DNA of 57,939 nucleotides from positions 1 through 57,939 of the forward strand of contig JAZLGC010000087.1 of NCBI GenBank assembly GCA_045616125.1, given 5' to 3'. The notes beneath the pieces were generated by a model. That model saw only the letters and a list, made by a program, of their open reading frames with translations. It ran no database searches and had not been told where the DNA came from. Origin of the DNA: Treponema_I sp045616125 (GTDB taxonomy: Bacteria > Spirochaetota > Spirochaetia > Treponematales > Treponemataceae). Below are positions 41,172 to 49,378 of this stretch, piece after piece. The position numbers were made by a program, and so were the translations under genes. Each line of letters opens with the position of its first letter. The first letter of the stretch is position 1.

Positions 41172-42488
41172 ATGCCATACGCAATTGACTTATTCTGCGG
41201 AGCTGGAGGTTGCTCAGAGGGCTTAATTCAAGCTGGATTTCATATTTTATTTAGCTCCGATATAAGCGATATGGTAGAGAAGACTTATACACATCGTCAT
41301 GAGCAATTAGGTCTTATTCAAGGAAAGAATACATGGTTTGAAAGATCAGATATTCGAAATCTGACCGGTGATATCATAAAAGAGCGCATCTCAAACCTTG
41401 AAATTTTCCAAGATAAAGAATTCCCAGAAATTGATTTAATGATTGGAGGACCTAGTTGTCAAGGTTTCTCTAGAGCAGGAAAAAGAGATAAATCTGATCC
41501 TCGAAATATGTTATTTGGAGAATACGTCCGAGTAATCAAAGAAGTTAGACCCAAATATATTGTTCTCGAAAATGTTGAAGGATTCATTGACATGCAGTTT
41601 ATGGGATACAAAGGTATTACAGGAATAGAATATCCTGATGGGTCAGTTACACCATTTATTTTACGAAATGAACTAAATGAAATCGGATATGATACTCTTG
41701 AACCACAAATCCTCAACGCTGCAGATTACGGCGTACCTCAAAGAAGAAACCGAATTATTTTTATGGGATATAAAAGGGGATTGATACCTCCTGTCTATCC
41801 AGAACCAACCACACCAAATAATCATATTACATTGAAAGCTGCAATTAGTGATTTAATTGTTGACTCATCTAAAAAAAATGCAATTTTTTTAAAGATGAGT
41901 CAATTTCAAGAAGACTGTATAAATGGAAGAACACCATCACTTACAGATGGAAAGCCCATAAAACAAACTTCACCCCTTAATAGTGAATTATCTTCTATGA
42001 CAGATGTTGTAAGGGAGCGTTTTAGTTTATTCACTCAGGGTGAATCAGGCACATATTTAAAAAAAAGAATAATGGAAAAAGGTATTGATATCTCAAAAAA
42101 ACCAGCATTAATCAATTTATGCTGTGATGCCTTTGGTATGGAAAAAAATCAGGTAATATCATTATTTAAACACCACAAAGCAAGTATTGATCAAATAGAG
42201 GTTTTGTTAACGAAAAAAAATATTCGTCAAAGATGGGACGAAAATCAGCCCTCTGCCACAGTCGTTACCATTGCAGATGATTACATAAACCCATGGGAAG
42301 ATAGAACATTTACTGTGCGAGAGATGGCTCGTTGTCAGTCCTTTGACGATTCTTTTGAGTTTTTGGGAAAACGTACAACTGGGGGACTTAAACGTAGAGT
42401 AGAAATTCCTCAATACACCCAAGTGGGAAATGCAGTTCCACCATTACTCGCAAAAGCAGTTGCTCTAGAAATAAAGAAAGTTCTTTAA
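41172..42488 (+). CDS. dcm: DNA (cytosine-5-)-methyltransferase
   Basis: A 438-residue C5-methyltransferase with ordered motifs: I DLFCGAGGCSEG (residues 6-17), IV GGPSCQGFSRAG with catalytic Cys96 (Ser instead of the usual second Pro), VI ENVEGF, VIII QRRNRIIF, and X QVGNAVPPLLAKAVA. AAAGGAG precedes the ATG. It is convergent with a restriction endonuclease gene, stop to stop. The recognition sequence cannot be read from the protein, but pairing with an MvaI/BcnI-family nuclease suggests a CCNGG-type site. Composition is AT-rich, as for the other acquired defence genes. Confidence 0.95.
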   Translation: MPYAIDLFCGAGGCSEGLIQAGFHILFSSDISDMVEKTYTHRHEQLGLIQGKNTWFERSDIRNLTGDIIKERISNLEIFQDKEFPEIDLMIGGPSCQGFSRAGKRDKSDPRNMLFGEYVRVIKEVRPKYIVLENVEGFIDMQFMGYKGITGIEYPDGSVTPFILRNELNEIGYDTLEPQILNAADYGVPQRRNRIIFMGYKRGLIPPVYPEPTTPNNHITLKAAISDLIVDSSKKNAIFLKMSQFQEDCINGRTPSLTDGKPIKQTSPLNSELSSMTDVVRERFSLFTQGESGTYLKKRIMEKGIDISKKPALINLCCDAFGMEKNQVISLFKHHKASIDQIEVLLTKKNIRQRWDENQPSATVVTIADDYINPWEDRTFTVREMARCQSFDDSFEFLGKRTTGGLKRRVEIPQYTQVGNAVPPLLAKAVALEIKKVL

Positions 42489-43697
42489 TTATTTATTAAG
42501 GTCGAATATCTCAGGTTCTCCGAACAACAAATGTAAATCATAAGGCTCAATTTTAAACAAAACACCATGATCCTTATATTTGTTTGTTTTCAAATCAATA
42601 TGAGCGGCCAAATCTACTGTAATTCTATCTGTACTGAATAGAGGAATTAATACAGAGGTATTCGGTTGCTTTGTATGTTCGATTTTATCATAACGAAAAT
42701 ATTCCACTCCATCTCGAGTTTCAGATACAGCTTTTACCCAAAATGTTTCACGATGCTTAATTTTTAGAGTTTCCTTTAACCCCTCATACATCCACCCGGA
42801 AACAAATTTATTTGCATTATTCACAGAATAAACTAAATCTAATTTATCATCTGATGATTTTGCATCAAGCATCAAGTCATAAGCATTTGGTCTTGAAGCA
42901 CGACAGGTTTCATAAATCTGCAATCGAGGCTCAGTCATTCCTTTAGGAATTTGTACTTTTCCATAAGTTTCCAAAATATCTCTATAACTTAAACCTACAT
43001 CTGGAACCTTAGTAAACAAATTTACTCTAGTTGTTGATTTTGGCTTCCCATTCCTTGTTAATCTCGATGCTTTTAGTTCTATTCCTTTATAATCAGGCAA
43101 TTTTGAGTTATTTCTGCTTATTCCTAATGCATTCTCCAAAGTATCACCTACACCAGGATCACCTCTTGTGATTGACCGTAAAAATCCCAAATCATGAATT
43201 GCCTGTATTTTGCCCAATAATTCTCGAGAAACTGAAAATTTCTCAATAACAGCCTCTTGAATAATATCATCTGCAAATTGCCTGTGTAGTAAAGAATCAA
43301 GAACCTGTTCATTAGATAAGTTAAAAACATAAATCTCTTTTCGTATTACGATTAATGCAAGCAAATTATTCGGTTTACAATACTGACGTAAATTTCCAAA
43401 CCAAATACGAGGATCCCCTTTTTTAGTTTGTGGCCGATATAAAGAAGCATGAGTTTCCGTTAGTGAATCTATATTAACGAAATAACTTTTTATTTGAACT
43501 TTATTTTCAGGTCCCTGACCTTGCTTCCAGTAATTATGAACTCCTGTATCTGATAGTAAATCACGCACCATTTGAGTGGCATCCATAATCGATTTTTCAT
43601 ATCCGGTTTCTGTTGGAACTAAAAACGCAACATCAATGCCAGGTTCTGCAAAAATAGGAAGAACCATTCCAATTTCTATATCTGATTGAGATAACAT
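42489..43697 (-). CDS. MvaI/BcnI-family restriction endonuclease
   Basis: A 402-residue protein whose central and C-terminal part matches MvaI/BcnI enzymes: ITRGDPGVGDTLENALGI, then PDYKGIELKASR (Asp, Glu-x-Lys catalytic series, about residues 222-233). The N-terminal 150 residues are an added domain of unknown role. These enzymes are monomeric, nicking each strand of CCWGG or CCSGG in turn. It ends immediately next to the methyltransferase stop on the other strand. GAAGGA precedes ATG 43697. A TGATTAATCA palindrome lies at about 43720, just upstream, and could be an operator. Confidence 0.85.
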   Translation of the reverse strand: MLSQSDIEIGMVLPIFAEPGIDVAFLVPTETGYEKSIMDATQMVRDLLSDTGVHNYWKQGQGPENKVQIKSYFVNIDSLTETHASLYRPQTKKGDPRIWFGNLRQYCKPNNLLALIVIRKEIYVFNLSNEQVLDSLLHRQFADDIIQEAVIEKFSVSRELLGKIQAIHDLGFLRSITRGDPGVGDTLENALGISRNNSKLPDYKGIELKASRLTRNGKPKSTTRVNLFTKVPDVGLSYRDILETYGKVQIPKGMTEPRLQIYETCRASRPNAYDLMLDAKSSDDKLDLVYSVNNANKFVSGWMYEGLKETLKIKHRETFWVKAVSETRDGVEYFRYDKIEHTKQPNTSVLIPLFSTDRITVDLAAHIDLKTNKYKDHGVLFKIEPYDLHLLFGEPEIFDLNK

Positions 43698-43810
43698 AAG
43701 ATTCCTTCATGTGAAAAACTTGATTAATCACATTATACTCTTGAAAAGTTCTCTTGATTTAATTTATTTTCTAAATCTTCTAAAGTCGTTTTGTATATCC
43801 TATTAAAAAT

Positions 43811-43831
43811 TAAAGGCAATGTCCGTAAAAA
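43811..43831. repeat. TGTCCGTAAAAA motif
   Basis: AAAGGCAATGTCCGTAAAAA, close to AAAGGCGATGTCCGTAAAAA at 82-101. It lies 20 bp after the aat stop and may mark an element edge. Confidence 0.6.
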
Positions 43832-43852
43832 ACGTTTCTGATTACTCCAGTC

Positions 43853-44533
43853 TTACTGATAGCATTCGCGAAGATCAACTACCAGTTCCTGGGGCAGCCA
43901 TTCTTTTTCCATGCGCAGGAAGGCAGTACGGCTGATGTTCTTTCCACCGTACCGGGCGATGTTGTCGGTATACACCTGGCTGTCTATTAATTTGCCCCCG
44001 CATTTCTGAAAGTTTTCTACAAAGTGAACAAAGCCGCATTTTGTAGATTCAGCAATGGTAGTAAACATACTTTCGCCGCAGAAAACGCTGCCGATAAGAA
44101 CGCCGTAAAATCCACCTGCCAGTACACCGTCCTGCCACACTTCAAAACTGTGGGCAATACCCTGCCGATGAAGCTCTGTATAAGCAGCAATCATTTCCGG
44201 GTGAATCCAGGTGCCATCCTGATCTTCCCGATACTGGCCGGCACAGTTCTGTATAACCTGCAAAAAACACTGATCCATAGTATAGGTAAAAGGGTGCTCG
44301 CTTTTTGCATTGCTTTTCATGAAGCGACGGAGCCGGTCAGGAACGTGCAGTTCTTCCGGCAAAAGCACAAACCGGGGATCCGGACACCACCATAACAGCG
44401 GATCATCCTCGTTGTACCAGGGGAAAATACCCTGCACATAAGCAGAAAACAGCATTTCAACGCTCAGGTCACCACCCCACGCCACAATGCCGTCTTCTGA
44501 CTCTTCCGGATCCGGAAATTCATAGTACCGCAT
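43853..44533 (-). CDS. aat: Leucyl/phenylalanyl-tRNA--protein transferase
   Basis: A 226-residue Aat enzyme that adds Leu or Phe to N-terminal Lys/Arg residues, marking proteins for ClpS. Family motifs: YVQGIFPWYNEDDPLLWWCPDPRFVL (residues 33-58), THSF-like HSFEVWQDGVLAGGFYGV and GESMF. It overlaps clpA by 1 bp (TGATG). Complete and of normal length. Confidence 0.95.
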   Translation of the reverse strand: MRYYEFPDPEESEDGIVAWGGDLSVEMLFSAYVQGIFPWYNEDDPLLWWCPDPRFVLLPEELHVPDRLRRFMKSNAKSEHPFTYTMDQCFLQVIQNCAGQYREDQDGTWIHPEMIAAYTELHRQGIAHSFEVWQDGVLAGGFYGVLIGSVFCGESMFTTIAESTKCGFVHFVENFQKCGGKLIDSQVYTDNIARYGGKNISRTAFLRMEKEWLPQELVVDLRECYQ

Positions 44534-47040
44534 CAGGCTGGAACGTGAGGTTTTCGTGGTGAACTGCTGCCTGATTTCTCATCGGAAGCAGAATCAGGAG
44601 TGTCCTTTGCAGCGTTTTTTGGTTCCTTAAACTTGAATGCAACAGTTGTTTTACCGTCTTTATCAGTAACAGCATCACAAGTAACAGTTCCTCCACCACT
44701 CAGCTGACCAAAAAGAACTTCATCAACCAACGGTGTTGAAATCTTAGAATCAACTACACGGGCAATATTACGGGCACCATATTCCTTGCTGTACCCCAGT
44801 TCTGCCAGATATGACACGCATTTCTTAGTCAGCTTGATTTTTACTTTTCTGTCAGCCAGACGTTCATTCAGCAGGCGGATTTCTTTGTTGACGATATCGT
44901 CAATGCGCTCTCGTGCCAGATGACCAAAGGGTACAACGGCATCAAGACGGTTCCGGAATTCCGGAGTAAACGTATTTTTAACCGCTTCATCAATAACACT
45001 TGAGGTCTGGTTACGGTCTCCAAATCCGATAAGAGGCTTTTCCAGATTTGCACCACCGGCATTACTGGTCATAATGATGAAAACGTTGTGAAAATCGGCT
45101 TTCCGCCCCTGACTGTCAGTAAGCTGAGCGTAATCCATAATCTGTAGCAGCACGTTGTAAATATCATGATGAGCCTTTTCAATCTCATCAAGCAGCAGTA
45201 CGGCATGAGGCTGTTTCCTGATTGCATCAGTCAAAAGTCCGCCCTCTTCGTATCCTACGTACCCTGGCGGTGAACCTACCAGACGGCTGACCGTATGCTT
45301 TTCCTGATATTCACTCATGTCAAAACGGATCAGCTCAAGGCCAAGAGTATCAGCAAGAGCCCGTGCCAACTCAGTTTTACCGACACCGGTGGGACCTGCA
45401 AACAGGAACACCCCACTGGGCTTTTCTGCCGACCGGAACCCAGCACGGCTTCTTTTAACACTCTGAGTAACAAGGCGTACTGCTTCATCCTGACCGAATA
45501 CCCGTTTTTTAATGGTTTCTTCCAAAGTACGAAGCTGTTCCCGTTCATCAATCTTTACGGTGTGAACCGGAACTTTTGCCAATTTTGCTACAACTTCTTC
45601 GATGGTTGGTACATCAATAACTACCGGATCTGCAGGAACTTCTGCTTCCTTCTTCTTTTTTGCGCCTTTCCAGCGGTTAATGGTTACCATCGCTCCGGCT
45701 TCATCAAGTACATCGATGGCTTTATCCGGCAGACGGCGGTCACTCATGGCCTGAGTAGATAAGTCTACGGCAGCAACAATAGCCTCTTTGGTAAAAGTAA
45801 CGTTATGATGCTCTTCGTAAAAGCTTTTCAGACCTTTAAGAATCTTGATGGTATCTTCCCTACCAGGTTCATTGATGTCGATTTTCTGGAAACGGCGCAG
45901 TAAGGCTGCATCTCTTTCAATGGACTTCTTAAATTCCTCGTAGGTTGTTGCACCCATACACCGGAAATTCTTCTTGGTCAGGAACGGTTTCAGAAGATTT
46001 GATGCATCAGGGCCACTGTTACCGATGGTTGAAGCACCGGCCCCGATTACCGTATGAATTTCGTCAATATAGAGAATAACGTTCTTCAGCTTTAAAAGCT
46101 CTTTTGTCAGTTTATCGATGCGTTCTTCAAAATCTCCACGATACCGGGTGCCTGCCATAAGAGCTGTCATATCAAGGCTGTATACCTGAAAATCCTTCAG
46201 TTTGTCCGGGACATCACCCTTTACAATGCGCTGGGCAATACCATTGGCAATGGCTGTCTTACCGACACCGGCATCACCTACATGCAGCGGATTATTCTTG
46301 GTACGGCGGCACAGAACCTGCAGTGTCCGCTCAATTTCTTCATCGCGGCCGATAACTGTATCCAGTTCCTTGTTTTTTGCCATTTCAGTAAGGTTATGGG
46401 CCCACTTGGTCAGTGCCGTTTTTCTTCGGGGATTATCCTTATCTACGCCAAAGGCAGCCATGGCTTCTTCGATTTCTTCATCGCTCAAATCCGGAGGAAG
46501 CATATCAAGCATCTGCTCAATATCTTCGCCGCTAGGGCCATCGTTACCTTCCTCATCGTCTTCTACAGTACGGGGATAATTCAGTTCGCTGATGGCTTCC
46601 ATCATTTTCAGCTGGGTTACGCCCTGTTTCTGCAATGTCCATGCTGCATAACAGTCTTTTATTCCCATAATGCTGATAAGGAAATCCGTTATGTCAATAA
46701 ACTCTTTTTCAGCTCCTGCAGCGTGTTCACTCATCAGGTCAAAAAGAGAGGTCAGCTGTTCAGATTGAAACGGGCCAAGTTTATCTGATTTTTTTTCATC
46801 AGTTTTCTTGTCTTCTTCGGACACGGCAATGGTGGTAGGAATCTTTGTTTCCAGATATTCGGTCAGTGCCATACCTACTTGCATGACAGAAACATTCATC
46901 ATATCAAGAAGGTCTTTTACCGTATCGTCCACCAAACCCACACAAAGGATGTGTTCCGGAGTGACAAAAAGATGATTGTTGGCTTCTGCAAAATCAAATG
47001 CAGTTTGAAAAATTGACTGCAGGTTTTTATCTAAAATCAT
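44533..47040 (-). CDS. clpA: ATP-dependent Clp protease ATP-binding subunit ClpA
   Basis: An 835-residue double-AAA unfoldase with an N-terminal ClpA-type domain (1-150), a highly acidic linker (about 155-195), Walker A GDAGVGKTAIA and GPTGVGKTELA, and an IGF-like loop IGFGDRNQTSS for ClpP docking. The first Walker A is GDAG where most ClpA read GEPG. The C-terminal tail is Lys/Ser-rich. It receives substrates from ClpS through its N-domain and passes them to ClpP, which is not in this window. ATGA overlap with clpS. Confidence 0.95.
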   Translation of the reverse strand: MILDKNLQSIFQTAFDFAEANNHLFVTPEHILCVGLVDDTVKDLLDMMNVSVMQVGMALTEYLETKIPTTIAVSEEDKKTDEKKSDKLGPFQSEQLTSLFDLMSEHAAGAEKEFIDITDFLISIMGIKDCYAAWTLQKQGVTQLKMMEAISELNYPRTVEDDEEGNDGPSGEDIEQMLDMLPPDLSDEEIEEAMAAFGVDKDNPRRKTALTKWAHNLTEMAKNKELDTVIGRDEEIERTLQVLCRRTKNNPLHVGDAGVGKTAIANGIAQRIVKGDVPDKLKDFQVYSLDMTALMAGTRYRGDFEERIDKLTKELLKLKNVILYIDEIHTVIGAGASTIGNSGPDASNLLKPFLTKKNFRCMGATTYEEFKKSIERDAALLRRFQKIDINEPGREDTIKILKGLKSFYEEHHNVTFTKEAIVAAVDLSTQAMSDRRLPDKAIDVLDEAGAMVTINRWKGAKKKKEAEVPADPVVIDVPTIEEVVAKLAKVPVHTVKIDEREQLRTLEETIKKRVFGQDEAVRLVTQSVKRSRAGFRSAEKPSGVFLFAGPTGVGKTELARALADTLGLELIRFDMSEYQEKHTVSRLVGSPPGYVGYEEGGLLTDAIRKQPHAVLLLDEIEKAHHDIYNVLLQIMDYAQLTDSQGRKADFHNVFIIMTSNAGGANLEKPLIGFGDRNQTSSVIDEAVKNTFTPEFRNRLDAVVPFGHLARERIDDIVNKEIRLLNERLADRKVKIKLTKKCVSYLAELGYSKEYGARNIARVVDSKISTPLVDEVLFGQLSGGGTVTCDAVTDKDGKTTVAFKFKEPKNAAKDTPDSASDEKSGSSSPRKPHVPA

Positions 47041-47351
47041 GCCTGTTTTACCTCAATTCGTAATGGAAAATTGTTTTTCCGTGCTGTTTCTACGGCAACA
47101 TTCCGTAAACTATTTGCAATATCCGGAGAGTATGTTCCAACTACAGCAGAACCTTTTTTATGAACAGTTTCCATTAATACTATAGATTCAGTTTCAGTTT
47201 TGGAAAAAAGCGTTATAAGAAGCCAGACTACAAAATCTTTGGTTGTAAAATCATCGTTGAACAGAATAATCTGGCAGTCAGCAGGTCTTTTAATCTTATT
47301 GCGCCGCTGAACTACGACACCATTTCCGCTTGATTCATTTGTCTTACTCAT
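47037..47351 (-). CDS. clpS: ATP-dependent Clp protease adaptor ClpS
   Basis: A 104-residue adaptor with the ClpS core LFNDDFTTKDFVVWLL (Asn and Asp of the N-degron pocket) and VLMETVHKKGSAVVG. It binds N-terminal Leu, Phe, Tyr or Trp and delivers the protein to ClpA. Predicted leaderless: TATATT at 47363-47358 lies six bases before ATG 47351, with TTTGTA 17 bp further up. Its promoter is divergent from thrS. Confidence 0.95.
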   Translation of the reverse strand: MSKTNESSGNGVVVQRRNKIKRPADCQIILFNDDFTTKDFVVWLLITLFSKTETESIVLMETVHKKGSAVVGTYSPDIANSLRNVAVETARKNNFPLRIEVKQA

Positions 47352-47426
47352 ATAGTAAATATACTAAAAATTTTGTAAACTACAAAGGCTTCCGCGGCAT
47401 TGTATCCGCGAGCAAAGGAATATTTT

Positions 47427-49172
47427 ATGGCAAATAATGAAAAACTTGACCTGTTGCGTCACAGTACGGCGCACGTCATGGCAGAAGCAGTTCTCAAACT
47501 GTTTCCCGGCTCAAAAGTTGCAATTGGTCCTTCAATTGACAACGGTTTCTACTACGACTTTGATCTGACCCGTCCTATCAAAGAAGAAGATCTTCCAGAA
47601 ATTGAAAAAGAGATGCGCCGCATTCTCAACGGCAATCACGATTTCATCCGCGAAGAAGTTTCCAAAGCACAGGCTCTGGAAATGTTCAAGGATCAGCCCT
47701 ACAAGGTTGAACTGATCAACGATCTTCCAGAAGGCGAGACAATCTCTATCTATACTCAGGATGGCTACACTGACTTGTGTCGCGGTCCTCATGTTGCGAA
47801 TACAAAAGAAATCAACGCTCAGGCATTCAAACTGATGCGTACTGCAGGTGCTTACTGGCGCGGTGATGCAACCCGTCCTATGCTGACCCGTATTTACGGA
47901 ACGGCTTGGGAAAAACCAAACGACCTGAAAGATTACCTGAACATGCTGGCAGAGGCTGAAAAACGTGATCACCGCAAAATTGGCCGTGACCTTGACCTGT
48001 TCCACATTGATGAAGAAAACCCTGGTGAAATTTTCTGGCATCCAAACGGATGGACCATTTACAATATTATCCGCGACTATGTTCGTGGAAAAATCCGCAA
48101 AGATGGATACGTAGAAGTTAATACTCCGTTCGTTATGCCACGCACTCTGTGGGAACGTTCAGGACACTGGGCAAAATATCAGGAAAACATGTTCATCACC
48201 GAAAGTGAAAAACGCCTGTTTGCTCTGAAACCAATGAACTGTCCTGGTCACCTGGAAATCTTCAAGAGCCGCCTGCGCTCTTACAAAGACCTGCCAATGC
48301 GCTTTGCTGAATTCGGTTCATGTACCCGTAACGAAGCTTCCGGTGCACTGCACGGTATTATGCGTGTTCGCGGTTTCGTTCAGGACGATGGTCATATTCT
48401 GTGTACAGAAGACCAGATTCCTGCAGAAGTTGCCAAGTTCTGTGCCCTGCTGAAGGACATGTACAAAGACTTTGGTTTTACTGAAGAACGTATTGCCGTT
48501 AAGTTCTCTACCCGTCCTGAAAAACGCGTAGGTTCTGATGAAGACTGGGACCGTGCAGAAGCTGCTCTTGCAGATGCCTGTGTAAAAGCTGGTCTTGCAT
48601 ACGAAATTCAGCCTGGTGAAGGTGCCTTCTACGGACCAAAACTGGAATTCCAGATTACCGATGCTCTGGGACGCCAGTGGCAGTGCGGTACCATTCAGGT
48701 TGACTATCAGCTGCCTTCTGGTGAACGCCTGAACGCTGAATATGTTGGTGAAGACAACGCTAAACATCACCCGATCATGCTGCACCGTGCCGTTCTTGGT
48801 TCACTAGAACGCTTTATCGGTATCATGATTGAAAACTTTGCCGGTGCTCTTCCAACCTGGCTGCAGTATCAGCAGGCTACCATCATTCCTGTTGCTGCAA
48901 ACGTTGAAGGTTACTGTACAGATCTGCTGAAAAAACTGGAAGATGCAGACATCCGCGTTAAAGCCGACATGGGCAATGACCGCATGAATGCAAAAATCCG
49001 TAATGCACAGATGATGAAGATTCCGTACATGCTGGTTGTTGGTGAACGTGAAATGAACGAAGGTACTGTTGCAGTACGCTTCCGCGACGGACGCCCACAA
49101 CAGACCATGAAAGTAGACGAATTCATCGCCTACGTAAAAGACAAGGTTGCTACCCACTTTGTAGGAATATAA
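47427..49172 (+). CDS. thrS: Threonyl-tRNA synthetase without TGS domain
   Basis: A 581-residue class II synthetase. ATG 47427 follows AAAGGA. The protein begins directly with the editing domain (HSTAHVMAEAVLKLFPG, with the HxxxH pair at His17 and His21), so the about 60-residue N-terminal TGS domain of E. coli ThrRS is missing. Catalytic motifs: FMPRTLWERSGHW, MNCPGHLEIF (zinc Cys), and the C-terminal anticodon domain with QATIIPVAANVEGYCTDL. Function in charging tRNA-Thr and clearing Ser-tRNA-Thr is expected to be normal. Alone on its strand. Confidence 0.93.
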   Translation: MANNEKLDLLRHSTAHVMAEAVLKLFPGSKVAIGPSIDNGFYYDFDLTRPIKEEDLPEIEKEMRRILNGNHDFIREEVSKAQALEMFKDQPYKVELINDLPEGETISIYTQDGYTDLCRGPHVANTKEINAQAFKLMRTAGAYWRGDATRPMLTRIYGTAWEKPNDLKDYLNMLAEAEKRDHRKIGRDLDLFHIDEENPGEIFWHPNGWTIYNIIRDYVRGKIRKDGYVEVNTPFVMPRTLWERSGHWAKYQENMFITESEKRLFALKPMNCPGHLEIFKSRLRSYKDLPMRFAEFGSCTRNEASGALHGIMRVRGFVQDDGHILCTEDQIPAEVAKFCALLKDMYKDFGFTEERIAVKFSTRPEKRVGSDEDWDRAEAALADACVKAGLAYEIQPGEGAFYGPKLEFQITDALGRQWQCGTIQVDYQLPSGERLNAEYVGEDNAKHHPIMLHRAVLGSLERFIGIMIENFAGALPTWLQYQQATIIPVAANVEGYCTDLLKKLEDADIRVKADMGNDRMNAKIRNAQMMKIPYMLVVGEREMNEGTVAVRFRDGRPQQTMKVDEFIAYVKDKVATHFVGI

Positions 49173-49223
49173 AGAAAACTGAGCTTGTCGGACCCTTCGA
49201 CAGGCTCAGGGATCCTGTATGTA

Positions 49224-49290
49224 AAAAGCCAGGGATCCTATAAGCAAAGCAGCCAGGGTGACTGAGCCTGTCGAAGTCCCCTGGCTTTTT
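49224..49290 (+). terminator. thrS terminator with embedded repeat
   Basis: AAAGCCAGGG (from about 49225) pairs with CCCCTGGCTTTTTTT (49278-49290), with an intervening segment containing the TTCGACAGGCTCA-type dispersed repeat. A perfect GTAGTTTTGC/GCAAAACTAC palindrome follows at 49325-49347. Confidence 0.65.
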
Positions 49291-49351
49291 TTATATAGCC
49301 GCCATGGACGGCGGCCAAAACGCCGTAGTTTTGCTATGCAAAACTACAAAT

Positions 49352-49378
49352 TAAAAAAATGACAGGAAGTCATTTTTT
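49352..49378 (-). terminator. Terminator overlapping the acyl-CoA ligase stop
   Basis: AAAAAAATGAC and GTCATTTTTTT form a perfect 11-bp hairpin with a 5-base loop. On the minus strand the ligase stop TGA (49372-49370) is inside the stem, so the terminator begins within the last codons. Confidence 0.8.
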
